DNA of 64,000 nucleotides from Tissierella simiarum (GTDB taxonomy: Bacteria > Bacillota > Clostridia > Tissierellales > Tissierellaceae): assembly GCF_018917865.1 (NCBI RefSeq), contig NZ_JAHLPM010000009.1, positions 124,001-188,000 on the forward strand, in the 5' to 3' direction. Positions 52,318 to 62,022 of this stretch are shown one piece after another; position 1 is the stretch's first letter; every line of letters begins with the position of its first letter. Below the pieces are notes generated by a model. The model saw nothing but the letters and a program-made list of their open reading frames with translations. It searched no databases and had not been told where the DNA came from. Position numbers and translations under genes: made by a program.

Positions 52318-53034
52318 ATGATTTCTTATGATGACAGAGCTCTGCATGAATTAAATAAGTGGAAAAAATTGATGAGAAAAAAGCCTTCTATAATAGAAAA
52401 AGCTTCAAAAGGAATTCAGCATAAGTTTAATAACATGCTACCTGACGGATATCATGAAATTGTAACTTCAGCTATTAAAAATCTTACTAAGGCAGTTTTA
52501 TATGGGTCTAAGTATATTACCAAAGCTCCTATTAAAAATTTATCCCTTAAAGAAAGAGAAATGTTGGTCGAAGAGAAAACTAAACTCTATAAAACTACTG
52601 CAATTATAGAAGGTGCTGCAACTGGTGCCGGTGGAATAGTTTTGGGACTTACTGATTTACCTTTACTGTTAAGTATTAAAATCAAGTTTCTTTATGACGT
52701 TGCTAGTATATATGGATTTGATGTTAATGATTATAAGGAAAGACTTTATATACTTAATATATTCCAGATTGCATTTTCAAGTAAAAGTAATGTAAATAAG
52801 GTCTTTAAAAAAATGGAAAATTGGCAAGAATACAGTAACTCTCTTCCAGATGATATTAATAGTTTTGATTGGAGAAATTTTCAACAAGAATATAGGGATT
52901 ATATTGATTTGGCAAAGCTTTTACAGATGCTACCTGGAATAGGTGCTTTTGTTGGTTCCTATGTTAACAATAAGCTTATGAAAAAATTAAGTGAAACTGC
53001 TATTGGAGCTTATAGAATGAGAATATTTGATTAA
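52318..53034 (+). CDS. EcsC family protein
   Basis: A 238-residue protein matching EcsC: NKWKKLMRKKPSIIEKASKG at the N-terminus, then a glycine-rich membrane-like hairpin EGAATGAGGIVLGLTDLPLL and a conserved IKIKFLYDVASIYGFD helix. The C-terminus has another glycine-rich hydrophobic turn, MLPGIGAFVGSYVNNKLMKK. EcsC was named from the ecsABC operon of Bacillus, but its function is unknown, and most members, as here, are not linked to EcsAB. The ATG follows GGTTGGTG. It is convergent with the M3 peptidase gene. Confidence 0.85.
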   Translation: MISYDDRALHELNKWKKLMRKKPSIIEKASKGIQHKFNNMLPDGYHEIVTSAIKNLTKAVLYGSKYITKAPIKNLSLKEREMLVEEKTKLYKTTAIIEGAATGAGGIVLGLTDLPLLLSIKIKFLYDVASIYGFDVNDYKERLYILNIFQIAFSSKSNVNKVFKKMENWQEYSNSLPDDINSFDWRNFQQEYRDYIDLAKLLQMLPGIGAFVGSYVNNKLMKKLSETAIGAYRMRIFD

Positions 53035-53064
53035 TTCTTAAACAAATTATATAAAAATCATATT

Positions 53065-53100
53065 GAAAAAAGGAGAAAACAAAATAAATTGCTTTCCCCT
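53065..53100 (-). terminator. terminator after the M3 peptidase gene
   Basis: On the minus strand AGGGGAAAG pairs with the TTTTCTCCT side with one mismatch, followed by a run of six T. It lies between the convergent EcsC-type and peptidase genes. Confidence 0.6.
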
Positions 53101-53118
53101 GAATAAGTCTATATTATT

Positions 53119-54627
53119 TTATTCTAAATACCATTTAAGTGAAAACTCTTCTCCACTTATTCTTTTAAACAACTCTTCATATTTATATAATCCTGAAACT
53201 TTAATTACATCACTAATTAAAAATTCTCCAAATTCCATTGGCTTTTCTGATATAGATTTAATACCATGTTTTTGGCAGAATACTTTCCTTAACATTTCAC
53301 AGGTTACGTCTCCCATGAAATAATTGTGCATATAGATTGGATGAGTTGTATAATGAATCCTATATGCAAAAGGTGGCTCTTCTTCAAAAGGTTTATCTCC
53401 AAATAGATCTTTATATAGATTAAAGTAAAGATCATAAATATCATCTAAGGATTTTATATCATTTCTATATAATTCATGATCAAAGAAAATGTTTCCTATA
53501 AATCGTAAATAATTTAACTTCTTAAACTCTCCAATCTCTTTAAATTCTTTTTCTACTGAATTATCAAAGAAATTTTTATAAAACATTTCATCGTATAAAA
53601 ATCCACCAAATAAGTTAGCTATACCTTCTGATATTATTCCACTTACTCCATCATTTAAAAGAATTTCTTCCGGGTCAAGTAAGAAGGAATGGATTCCATG
53701 ACCTGTTTCATGAAGTAACACTCCATATTCGTGATATTTGTTCTTCACATTAGCAAGAATTCTTGAATCTACTCCATTTTGTATAGGAAAATTGTATCCC
53801 CATTCAGATTTATTCTTCCTTGAAAATATATCATAGGTAATATTAAATTTATCTAAATCTACTCCAAATTTTAAGAAAAATTTTCTTAAAACTTCATAAT
53901 AATTAGACATGTAGACTGTAGAATTTTGTGCTGGGGCAATTTTAGCCAGTATATAATCTTCATCCCAAGGCATCATTTCATCACAGTTTAAAAATCTTTC
54001 TGCATACTCTTTTCTTTTATTATTTAATTTATCTATATGTAACTTTAATTCATCTTTCCATCCATCAAATATAGTTGGACTAAGTTCATTTAATTTTAAT
54101 TTATGTTCTACAAAGTCCTTATCTCCGTAGAGTAAAGCATACTCTTTTCTTAAATTAATTAAATCTATAAATCCTGCATCTATTAATGATTTGTTTATTT
54201 GATTTCTTGCAAAATAAGCTTTCTTTCTTAGCTCCCTATTTTCTTCATTAGATAATATTTGAGTTAATTCTACACTAGATACTTCTTTTCCGTCTAGTTT
54301 GAATCTAAAGGTATTAAGAACCATAGATAGTTCATTAGTTTTCTTCTTAATCTTTAGATTAAGTTCATTTAATTCATTACTTAAGTGATAAGGTTTTATA
54401 TAATTATAGGCTATTTCTGCTCTTCTTTTATTTATTGGGTCTAAACTCTTTTCTTTATATTCTAATACTAATTCATAGTTCTTTTTATCCTGCATAAATT
54501 CATTTACTTTCTTATGAGCTTCCTCTATTCCAAAATCATAACCTACAGTATATTGTACCCATGCTAATTTACTTAAATTGGTCTGAATTTTATCTAATTC
54601 TCTAGACATATTAAGTAATCTTTCCAT
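53119..54627 (-). CDS. M3-type zinc metallopeptidase (oligoendopeptidase-like)
   Basis: A 502-residue cytoplasmic peptidase. The zinc motif is in YGVLLHETGHGIHSF (HExxH), with the third ligand Glu in GIISEGIANLFGG. Long helices before it (residues 10-270) form the typical closed channel of the M3/M32 fold that admits only short peptides. The length is slightly short for PepF (about 600), so it is a compact clade, and the M2-like/carboxypeptidase-like branch is another possibility. The ATG follows AGGGGG. It lies 20 bases after the aspartokinase gene on the same strand. Confidence 0.88.
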   Translation of the reverse strand: MERLLNMSRELDKIQTNLSKLAWVQYTVGYDFGIEEAHKKVNEFMQDKKNYELVLEYKEKSLDPINKRRAEIAYNYIKPYHLSNELNELNLKIKKKTNELSMVLNTFRFKLDGKEVSSVELTQILSNEENRELRKKAYFARNQINKSLIDAGFIDLINLRKEYALLYGDKDFVEHKLKLNELSPTIFDGWKDELKLHIDKLNNKRKEYAERFLNCDEMMPWDEDYILAKIAPAQNSTVYMSNYYEVLRKFFLKFGVDLDKFNITYDIFSRKNKSEWGYNFPIQNGVDSRILANVKNKYHEYGVLLHETGHGIHSFLLDPEEILLNDGVSGIISEGIANLFGGFLYDEMFYKNFFDNSVEKEFKEIGEFKKLNYLRFIGNIFFDHELYRNDIKSLDDIYDLYFNLYKDLFGDKPFEEEPPFAYRIHYTTHPIYMHNYFMGDVTCEMLRKVFCQKHGIKSISEKPMEFGEFLISDVIKVSGLYKYEELFKRISGEEFSLKWYLE

Positions 54628-54647
54628 TTTAATCCCCCTAACCTTTT

Positions 54648-55865
54648 TTATTTTCCTAACTCAAACTTCCTATGAAGTGAATTTACAGCTTTATTTGTAA
54701 ATTCACTATTTATTAAACAAGAAATAGTTGTATGAGAGTCTGAGGACTGCAATATTTCTATTCCTTCTTCCCTAAGTGCTGCCACTGTTTTTGCCATGAT
54801 CCCAGGAACCCCCTTCATCCTATTCCCGATTATTGTTACTTTAGTACAATTATTTTTCATTTCAAAGTCATATTTTAGATCTTTAAAAATCCCTTCTAGT
54901 TTTACGGATTTATTATCATCAATTATAAATAATGTATAAGTTGGAAAAATATTTATCATATCAATACTTATATCTTCTTTTGCAATGATATCAAAAAATT
55001 TATCATACTTTTCACCTTGGATTGCTTCTGAAAACTTTATTTTTACTTGAGTTCTATTGCTTATTTGAGCAACAGAAGTAATGATTTTATTAGCATCTCG
55101 AATATATCCTCTTCTATTATCATAACTGGAAATTAATGTACCTGGATAATCTGAAGCTGTATTTTTTATTTCTAGAGGTATATTACTTCTCATGGCTATT
55201 TCCACTGCTCTTGGATTAATTACCTTAGCACCATACTCGGCCATTTGAAATACTTCGTCATAAAGAATAGCATCCATGACTTTAGCATCCTTAACTATTT
55301 TTGGATCGGCTGTCATTATCCCATCTACATCTGTATATATTTCTATTGTTTCAGCATGTAATGCCGCTCCCATTATAGAAGCAGTAATATCGCTCCCACC
55401 TCTTCCTAAAGTAGTTACATCCCCAAGTTCAGTAGCTCCTTGAAAACCTGCTACAATGGGTATAACCCCTTTTTCAAGACAATTTATAATATTTTTAGGA
55501 TCTACTCTAAGAATTCTAGCATCGTTATAGTTATCATCAGTAACTATACCTGCTTGACCTCCAGTAAAAACTGCACATCTGTAACCCCTTTTCTTTATTG
55601 TATTTGCTAGCATTACACATGAAATTATTTCACCACAAGACATAAGTAAATCTAATTCCCTTGGCTCTGGATCTATTCCTGATGATTTTACAAATTCTAT
55701 CAAAGTATCTGTAGCATAAGGGTCTCCTTTTCTACCAATTGCTGATACTACAACTACAGTATTCAAATCCTTTTCTATTGCAGATTCAATCTTATTAATT
55801 ACTGAGTTTCTTCTTTCTTCGCTTATTACTGAAGTTCCACCAAACTTTTGAATAATTATTTTCAT
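54648..55865 (-). CDS. aspartate kinase
   Basis: Aspartokinase phosphorylates aspartate, the first step towards lysine, diaminopimelate, threonine and methionine. The kinase domain has IIQKFGGTSVISEERR, LTAGEE-like LDLLMSCGEIISC, and TLGRGGSDITASI (the ATP and aspartate sites). Two ACT domains end the protein (QISNRTQVKIKFSE and CTKVTIIGNRMKGVPGIMAK), so it is feedback-controlled by an amino acid. Length is 405 residues. The ATG at 55863-55865 is behind GGAGAGG; the GTG five codons upstream overlaps that site. No lysine riboswitch was seen upstream. It is followed by the M3 peptidase gene. Confidence 0.93.
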   Translation of the reverse strand: MKIIIQKFGGTSVISEERRNSVINKIESAIEKDLNTVVVVSAIGRKGDPYATDTLIEFVKSSGIDPEPRELDLLMSCGEIISCVMLANTIKKRGYRCAVFTGGQAGIVTDDNYNDARILRVDPKNIINCLEKGVIPIVAGFQGATELGDVTTLGRGGSDITASIMGAALHAETIEIYTDVDGIMTADPKIVKDAKVMDAILYDEVFQMAEYGAKVINPRAVEIAMRSNIPLEIKNTASDYPGTLISSYDNRRGYIRDANKIITSVAQISNRTQVKIKFSEAIQGEKYDKFFDIIAKEDISIDMINIFPTYTLFIIDDNKSVKLEGIFKDLKYDFEMKNNCTKVTIIGNRMKGVPGIMAKTVAALREEGIEILQSSDSHTTISCLINSEFTNKAVNSLHRKFELGK

Positions 55866-55988
55866 TGTTATCCTCTCCACTTATAGAATATCGAATTGCT
55901 TTTCCATTTATTTCAATATATATTTAATCACGTTTTATTATATTCTGTATTATTGTTATATTGTTATTTTAAAGGATGTTATAAAATG

Positions 55989-56017
55989 ATTATTGATATT
56001 ATGTGAATATCAATAAT
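55989..56017. terminator. 12-bp hairpin between pucR-type gene and aspartokinase
   Basis: ATTATTGATATT pairs exactly with AATATCAATAAT around a 5-base loop. It lies about 85 bases after the stop of the PucR-type gene on the minus strand, and is followed there by CATTTTATAAC. It is AT-only, so moderate as a terminator. Confidence 0.55.
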
Positions 56018-56101
56018 ATTGATTATTTTTTAATTATATCTATTAGGATTATTTAACTTATCCCATATAGAGATTTGAGCTTGTCCTTTTATTTTATTTA
56101 T

Positions 56102-57721
56102 TTACTTAAACAATTTAAGTAAAATCTCTAAGTTCAATCTGTTCATAGGATTTTCTAAATCAAAGTTTATCATATGATTTATATCATCTATTCTTTTTCT
56201 TACAGTATTTATATGAATAAATAGTTTTTTTGCAGTAAGGCTATAGTTCATATTACATTCAAGATAGGTCTCTAAAGTTTCTACTAATTCTTTATTCTCA
56301 TCTTTTTCTAATAAACCTTTTATATCCTTTAACATTATTTCTAACTCGTCTTCTTTAATATCCATCCAAGCGAAAACTCCAAGTTCTGAATAAGAGAGAT
56401 AAGTCTCTTTTGGATACAAAAGCCTACCAATACGTATAGTTTGTTCACATCTGGAATGATTCTTCTTCATTTCATTTATTGTATCAGCTATGTCTGAAAT
56501 ACCAAATACAAGTTTTATATCCTTTATTTTTGTTTCTAATCTTTTCTGTAAATCCTTTGATATTTCTTTTATAAGTTCCAAATTTTTTCTATTTGAAATT
56601 CTATCATCTATTGGAAAAAGAAACATACAGCTATTTTCATCTACTATAGCCATCCTACCTTCTATCTGACTAATACTACTATTCACAGCATTCTTAAGCT
56701 CATCTTTGTAGCTTGATATGTGTATCTCATCGTTTATTTGTTTCATCAAAAGTAAATAATAGCTTAAATTTATATCCACACCTATGTCCATTGCTCTTCT
56801 AGCTAGTATTTCATTATCCCATAAACTTCCTGTTATAACCTCTGTCATTAATTTTTCAAAACCCACATCTCCAATACTCTGAGCTACTAGTATTTGTTCA
56901 TATAAAGACTGTAGTAATAAAAAGCCTATGCGTAATGCAAATTGGTCAAAGTAATCTATCAGACCTGTGGCTTCAACTACTACAAAATAAGCTTCTATCT
57001 TATCTCCAACTGTAATTGGAACAGTAATCCAACTATAGGGTTTATCATACTTATCATAATAGTACCTATATCTAATCATCTTTAAATTATCACACAATAT
57101 CTCTTTTGTAAAATTGAATGAAGGATTCCAAAACTCTTCTATTTGTAAACCATCTGATAATTCTACAAATGCAGGAGAACTATAATATGCCTTTTTACTT
57201 GATAAATCATAAAGCATTGCTGGAAAATTCATTTCCTTCTCTATCTGTGATAATATTTTGTTAATCTTTCTTACTTGATAAGATAAATCAGAAAAGCTAT
57301 TTGGATTTATATTACCTATGTTAAATTGCCTAATGTTTTTATTCATTACAGGTACATTAAGTTGATTCATAAAATCCATCCATGAAGGTTCTGGTGGAAT
57401 AATTATAAGAGGTATATCGTTTTCATTGAAAGCTGCTAAAATATGATCTGGGATTCTTTTTAAATATCTTTCTTTTATACCCATCCCTGATATTTTCATA
57501 AATTTATCAGTTTGCACATAATACTCAAATAATCCTGGATCTTGTTGAAATATATAACCAGATGATATAACCAATTCTTTTCCTTTTGTCCAATTAAATC
57601 CATCAGGGGCATCAAGTATGGCTACACCTTGTATCTGTTTGTCTAATCCTCCATAACCTGCAATTATATTACATCCTTTGAAAAATTCTGCACTTAATAT
57701 TTCTCTCATGGTTAGACCCAT
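56102..57721 (-). CDS. PucR-family transcriptional regulator (cassette 2)
   Basis: A 539-residue regulator. Residues 1-130 match the purine catabolism regulator-like domain (CNIIAGYGGLDKQIQGVAIL, GKELVISSGYIF). A long middle region follows (~150-450), with a GAF/GGDEF-like segment. The last 70 residues are the PucR-type HTH: LVETLETYLECNMNYSLTAK then KLFIHINTVRKRIDDI. PucR regulates purine catabolism in Bacillus, but relatives serve many pathways. The start ATG follows AGGTGATTCT. Its location right after the second M20 gene on the same strand suggests it controls that cassette. The purine genes are 13 kb away, so the purine link is only possible. Confidence 0.85.
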   Translation of the reverse strand: MGLTMREILSAEFFKGCNIIAGYGGLDKQIQGVAILDAPDGFNWTKGKELVISSGYIFQQDPGLFEYYVQTDKFMKISGMGIKERYLKRIPDHILAAFNENDIPLIIIPPEPSWMDFMNQLNVPVMNKNIRQFNIGNINPNSFSDLSYQVRKINKILSQIEKEMNFPAMLYDLSSKKAYYSSPAFVELSDGLQIEEFWNPSFNFTKEILCDNLKMIRYRYYYDKYDKPYSWITVPITVGDKIEAYFVVVEATGLIDYFDQFALRIGFLLLQSLYEQILVAQSIGDVGFEKLMTEVITGSLWDNEILARRAMDIGVDINLSYYLLLMKQINDEIHISSYKDELKNAVNSSISQIEGRMAIVDENSCMFLFPIDDRISNRKNLELIKEISKDLQKRLETKIKDIKLVFGISDIADTINEMKKNHSRCEQTIRIGRLLYPKETYLSYSELGVFAWMDIKEDELEIMLKDIKGLLEKDENKELVETLETYLECNMNYSLTAKKLFIHINTVRKRIDDINHMINFDLENPMNRLNLEILLKLFK

Positions 57722-57801
57722 AGAATCACCTGCTTTAGTATAATACTTATATTATAACATAAAAATTTATATGGATAAAACTATACCAACTATAAATACA
57801 A

Positions 57802-57868
57802 AAGAGATTTTTCACTTTATTCAGAATAACCTTATCATCATTATCCTAAATTCAGCGAAGAATCTCTT
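57802..57868 (-). terminator. imperfect long-stem terminator after the M20 gene
   Basis: AAGAGATTCTTCGCT pairs with AGTGAAAAATCTCTT with one mismatch and a G-U pair, closing a loop of about 40 bases, then TTTTG on the minus strand. It lies before the M20 stop codon's downstream end and ahead of the PucR-type gene. Confidence 0.5.
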
Positions 57869-57903
57869 CTCTTAAATTTATTTCCTTTAATTTTCCAATT
57901 CCA

Positions 57904-59283
57904 TTAATCTAATGGACTTACATATTTCCTTTTTTCCGTTCTTTTTTCAAATTCTGCTTTTGCTTCTTCGACTATACTAGGATTATTTAGTAAATCATAC
58001 ATTATACCTGAAAAAACTTTTGCTGCATAAGCCATTCCTTTAATCCCCATAGATGAACCTGATGATGAAGTTGCTTGCCAAGAATGAGCTGGTACCCCTA
58101 ATGGCCAAGTAGCTGTAGCAAATAGATTCATTGGCATTATCCAAGACACATCTCCACTGTCTGAAGAACCTGAAACTGATACCAAATTAGATTTATCTTT
58201 TTCTAACACATCTTCGTAAATATATGCTATTTCGTTACCATCTGAAGAAATGAATTTCTTAATTTCACCTTCCACCATATTTGGGTCTAAACTTTCTTGA
58301 ATTGCCTTTGCAAAAGAATATTCATCTTCAGTATATTTCGGAACACCTATTTCTACCATATTCTTATGTGTAAGGTCAAATAGCACTTTATTTGGTAACA
58401 TTTCATAGCATCCACTGATTATCTCATAATCAACTGTTGTTTCCGTCATCATTGCAGCTCCCTTTGCAACCTTCAATAGTCTTTCAGTTATCTCCTCTAC
58501 ATCTTTTCTATAAGGTGCTCTAACAAAATACCAAGATTCAGCTTCTTTTGGAACAATATTTGGTGCTCCACCTGCATTTGTGATAGTGTAATGTATACGA
58601 GCTTTATCTATTATATGTTCTCTTAGATAGTTTGCACCTACATTCATTAGCTCCACTGCATCTAAAGCAGATCTACCCGATTCTGGAGATTGAGCTGCAT
58701 GAGCTGATATACCATGAAATCTAAATTTAATAGCATTATTTGATAAAAATGCATTTTCTAATGCTACATTTATATTCATCGGATGCCAACTAAGTGCTAA
58801 ATCACAGCCATCAAAAGCTCCCGCCTTAACCATCTTTACTTTCCCTACTAAAGTTTCTTCTTCAGGACAGCCAAAAAATCTTATTGTACCACTAGTTTTT
58901 GTTTCCTCTAAATATTTTTTAACTGCAAGTGCAGCCTCTAAAGCTGCTCCACCTAATAAATTATGTCCGCATCCATGTCCTGGACCATTTATTTCTACAG
59001 GATTAAACTTTGTATCTAAGGATTGAGATAAGCCTGGTAGGGCATCATATTCTGCTAGTACTGCTATAACAGGAGAGCCTTTACCATACTCAGCTATAAA
59101 AGCATGTTCTTGTCCACCTATTTCTTTGATTTCAAAACCATTGGACTTTAGCTTTTCTCTAAATAAATTAGCCGATTTTTTCTCTTCTCCTGAAACTTCT
59201 GGATTATTCCAAACTTCTAGAGTTAATTCTTTTACTTCATCGTTTATATCATCTAGATATTTTAATAAATCGTGTTTTTTCAT
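57904..59283 (-). CDS. M20D amidohydrolase (AbgB-like), cassette 2
   Basis: A 459-residue zinc amidohydrolase. First ligand and Asp lie in AVLAEYDALPGLSQSLD; the cluster PGHGCGHNLLGGAALEAA follows; the catalytic Glu pair is in FFGCPEEETLVGKVKM; the dimerisation domain starts at GISAHAAQSPESG; the late His lies in PAHSWQATSSSGSS. It is close to the AbgB subunit, which cleaves p-aminobenzoyl-glutamate, and to IAA-amino acid hydrolases; the substrate here is unknown. The ATG follows AAGGGGATG. It is 16 bases after the transporter B gene, so they are co-transcribed. Only one M20 gene is in this cassette, against two in the first. Confidence 0.9.
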   Translation of the reverse strand: MKKHDLLKYLDDINDEVKELTLEVWNNPEVSGEEKKSANLFREKLKSNGFEIKEIGGQEHAFIAEYGKGSPVIAVLAEYDALPGLSQSLDTKFNPVEINGPGHGCGHNLLGGAALEAALAVKKYLEETKTSGTIRFFGCPEEETLVGKVKMVKAGAFDGCDLALSWHPMNINVALENAFLSNNAIKFRFHGISAHAAQSPESGRSALDAVELMNVGANYLREHIIDKARIHYTITNAGGAPNIVPKEAESWYFVRAPYRKDVEEITERLLKVAKGAAMMTETTVDYEIISGCYEMLPNKVLFDLTHKNMVEIGVPKYTEDEYSFAKAIQESLDPNMVEGEIKKFISSDGNEIAYIYEDVLEKDKSNLVSVSGSSDSGDVSWIMPMNLFATATWPLGVPAHSWQATSSSGSSMGIKGMAYAAKVFSGIMYDLLNNPSIVEEAKAEFEKRTEKRKYVSPLD

Positions 59284-59299
59284 TAGATAACATCCCCTT

Positions 59300-59992
59300 T
59301 TATAATATTTTCTTTTTATATAAAGTTGTAGCTATGGCTATAGTACCAAATACTGCTCCTAGAGTAACTATATATGTGGGTCTGCCTGGCAAGAAGTTAA
59401 ATACTCCAATGTTCAATGCAAACGCTAAAGCTAGTGCTATGCCTAATGCTATCGGAGCTAGTTTTAATTTCATCAAAGCAAATTGTACAAATATAGCACC
59501 AAACAATGAAGGTAATAAATAATTGAATGCATCTAATACGTTTTGAGGTAATTTTGATAATATTGCAGACCCTGCAAATACTCCTAATATTAATATCACT
59601 ATGTTTACTATAACTGATATTGCCATTCCTAGTGTTGATATTATAGTACCTTCTTTGGTTCCAGGCTCAACTCCTGCTACTTTTTGAGATACTGCCGCAC
59701 TCGGTACCCTTAGATTTGATATATTTCCAGTCAGAAAAGCCATATATGTTCCCGCAACACCTACTATCGGAAAATAGGATATAGGCTCTATTATCCAATT
59801 GATACTTGCTGCAGATGCTATAGCTATAAAACCAGTTATTATTGCATTAGCTGGTGGAACTATTTTAAATATTACTGCCAATACCAATGCTGGTCCAAAG
59901 GATAATAATACTCCTAGCCAATTTGTTATCTTGCCCCATTTAATTATATATGGTAAATATATTCCATCAAATACATCTTTGCCCTTTTCCAT
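59300..59992 (-). CDS. membrane protein B of a probable two-subunit transporter (cassette 2)
   Basis: A 230-residue membrane protein, the same length as its counterpart at 24963-25655, with matching segments IIKWGKITNWLGVLLSFGPA, IIEPISYFPIVGVAGTYMAF and FVQFALMKLKLAPIALGIAL. I count about six to seven helices. I reject the 262-residue version, whose extra N-terminus comes from the end of gene A; the ATG at 59990-59992 sits 8 bases after AAAGGAGG. It lies 29 bases after gene A, so the two are probably translated together and may form a heteromeric carrier. Function is inferred only from context. Confidence 0.75.
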   Translation of the reverse strand: MEKGKDVFDGIYLPYIIKWGKITNWLGVLLSFGPALVLAVIFKIVPPANAIITGFIAIASAASINWIIEPISYFPIVGVAGTYMAFLTGNISNLRVPSAAVSQKVAGVEPGTKEGTIISTLGMAISVIVNIVILILGVFAGSAILSKLPQNVLDAFNYLLPSLFGAIFVQFALMKLKLAPIALGIALALAFALNIGVFNFLPGRPTYIVTLGAVFGTIAIATTLYKKKIL

Positions 59993-60021
59993 TACAGCTT
60001 CCTCCTTTGTTCTAATTAGTT

Positions 60022-60717
60022 TTATAGTATAACCGCTAGAATCATTCCACCAAATAAAGCTATTGTCATTCCCCATTCTTTTAGCCATTTTATATTTTTC
60101 TTATCAGCTAATGGAGATAGTATTAACATTATAAGTCCACCAGCTATTGCTGCTATAGTATTTTTATTCATAGCAAGTAAATGTCCTGATACTAATGAAC
60201 CAAAAGATCCTAACATTGCTGCTATTGATATAATTTTTATAAGTCCATTATCTCCCTTGGAGAATTTTGTTTGTACCTTATCCATTTTATCAGCAGTTAG
60301 TGTGGCAAAAATTATCCAACCTACGGAGCCTAGAATCATTGTCCAGATTGCATTTGCAAAAGCTATATTAGTCATGGGATCTATCCCCATCTTTACTCCC
60401 ACTGCTTCCGCTCCAAAACCTACTGCCATTAGTTCAAACATTACTGAGCCAATAAAAGATAGTCTCATCCATGCCATTGGTCCACCCACTGTAACTAAAA
60501 GTGATAAGAGTCCAGTTAAAATTATTAAAGATGGTCCTAAAGACATAATAAAACTACTCTTCATTGCACTTTTCATCTGTACTTCTGTAAGTCCAATTTC
60601 CTTTCCTGTTTCATAAGACTTTTTAGCAAATATAAATGCCTGAAAGAGTACCAATGATATTGCTAGTCCTGCTGCTATCCACATGGGTATGCTGTTTGCA
60701 ATTTGTAAATAATCCAC
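60022..60717 (-). CDS. membrane protein A, DUF5058-like (cassette 2)
   Basis: A 231-residue polytopic membrane protein. It shares landmarks with the protein at 25687-26382: FAKKSYETGKEIGLTEVQMK, GGPMAWMRLSFIGSVMFEL and FANAIWTMILGSVGWIIFAT. The start is GTG at 60715-60717, 7 bases behind AAGGAGG. It is the first gene of the second cassette. A promoter is likely in 60718-60800 (TTGGTT with a GATAAT or TAATAT), but the match is poor. The intergenic region to the divergent GIY-YIG gene is 230 bases. Confidence 0.75.
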   Translation of the reverse strand: MDYLQIANSIPMWIAAGLAISLVLFQAFIFAKKSYETGKEIGLTEVQMKSAMKSSFIMSLGPSLIILTGLLSLLVTVGGPMAWMRLSFIGSVMFELMAVGFGAEAVGVKMGIDPMTNIAFANAIWTMILGSVGWIIFATLTADKMDKVQTKFSKGDNGLIKIISIAAMLGSFGSLVSGHLLAMNKNTIAAIAGGLIMLILSPLADKKNIKWLKEWGMTIALFGGMILAVIL

Positions 60718-60943
60718 GTTTATTCCTCCTTAGATTTGTCTTTGATATAATATTATCATTCAAATATAGGCTAAACCAATGTAAAAACTTATATAATTTT
60801 ATCGAAATATTGAAAATCTTTTCATTTATAATAAAACAATCTAAAATAAATAGTCCCATATTATTTAAAATAATTGACAGAAGTTGTCTAATATGAAAAA
60901 ATAATTATACTAATTATAATATTGTATTAAGTTGGTGATAAAA

Positions 60944-61969
60944 TTGAGTATACCTAAGCACTTAACAGATAAAGTTAAGTCTATACCTGAAAAACCGGGG
61001 ATATATCAAATGAAGGATTCAGATGGAAATATAATATATATAGGTAAAAGTAAATGTCTAAATAAAAGAGTAAGGTCTTATTTCTATAATAATCACCAGT
61101 GGAATAAAATAAAAAGAATGGTTTTCAATATATATGATATTGATTTTATAGTAACTGATACACATTTAGAAGCACAGATACTTGAATGTGCTTTGATTAA
61201 AAAGATTAAACCTACCTATAATAGTCAGTTTAAAAATGATAAAAAATATGCTTATTTAAAAATAGAGGATTACAATAAGTTTAGATCTCTATCTGTTACA
61301 CAAGAGAGAGAAACTAAATATTGCTTTGGTCCTTATAGAAGTAAAAATACTTTACTAGATTTAGTAGATTCTTTTAAAAACATATATCCAATAAAAAAAC
61401 ATGGAAACTCATATGAATTTACTTATCATCCTCTACCATTAACTATGGAAAAAAATATTTTTGAAGAAAATAGGGAATGTCTAATAGAGTTATTTTCTGA
61501 AAAAGAATATATGATAAAATTTTTATTACAAATAGAAAGCAAAATGAAAGAAGTTTCCCTACTATTACAATTTGAGAAAGCTTCATTTTATAAAGATACA
61601 TTAACTATTTTAAAATATTTATCTAGTATAAATAAGTCTGATTCTTTAAAGGGCAGGAAAATCTTAGTGGGAGAGAAAATAGATAGTGGATACAAACTTT
61701 TTTATATTTCAGATGAAAATTTAGTTTTAAAAAGGAAATATCCTACAATTACTATACAAGATATAGAAGAGTTTTTAGATCAAGGTAGAACAGTAGAAGA
61801 ACGCATAACTTCTTATAAAAATGAAAAAAGTAATTTAGATTTTAAACATATAATTAGTACAGAAATTATGTCTAAATCCTCAAAATCAGTTGAGTTCGTT
61901 GGAGAAAATTTTAATCCAGAGTTATTCTTAAACCAATTACTAAACTGTTGCACATCTTCTTATATATAA
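60944..61969 (+). CDS. short UvrC-like GIY-YIG nuclease protein
   Basis: Residues ~18-100 form a GIY-YIG nuclease domain: KPGIYQMKDSDGNIIYIGKS and CLNKRVRSYFYNN. The catalytic Arg in NKRVRSYF and the Glu in HLEAQILECALIKKIKPTYN are present. A UvrB-binding-like helix pair follows (LLQIESKMKEVSLLLQFEKA). At 341 residues it lacks the second (RNase H-like) nuclease half and the HhH domain of full UvrC (about 600), and so is closer to Cho-like proteins. I start it at the TTG at 60944 because GGTTGGTG-type spacing matches; the frame opens 12 bases earlier. It may make 3' incisions in repair or act on other DNA. Confidence 0.82.
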   Translation: MSIPKHLTDKVKSIPEKPGIYQMKDSDGNIIYIGKSKCLNKRVRSYFYNNHQWNKIKRMVFNIYDIDFIVTDTHLEAQILECALIKKIKPTYNSQFKNDKKYAYLKIEDYNKFRSLSVTQERETKYCFGPYRSKNTLLDLVDSFKNIYPIKKHGNSYEFTYHPLPLTMEKNIFEENRECLIELFSEKEYMIKFLLQIESKMKEVSLLLQFEKASFYKDTLTILKYLSSINKSDSLKGRKILVGEKIDSGYKLFYISDENLVLKRKYPTITIQDIEEFLDQGRTVEERITSYKNEKSNLDFKHIISTEIMSKSSKSVEFVGENFNPELFLNQLLNCCTSSYI

Positions 61970-62022
61970 TCTCTTAATATCTACAATAAGTTTTCTACTT
62001 TTGCAACTCTTTACCTTATAAA

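Noticed and set aside
55866-56101. Lysine riboswitch upstream of aspartokinase
   Set aside because: The region is almost entirely A and T and too short; no lysine-aptamer blocks are present.
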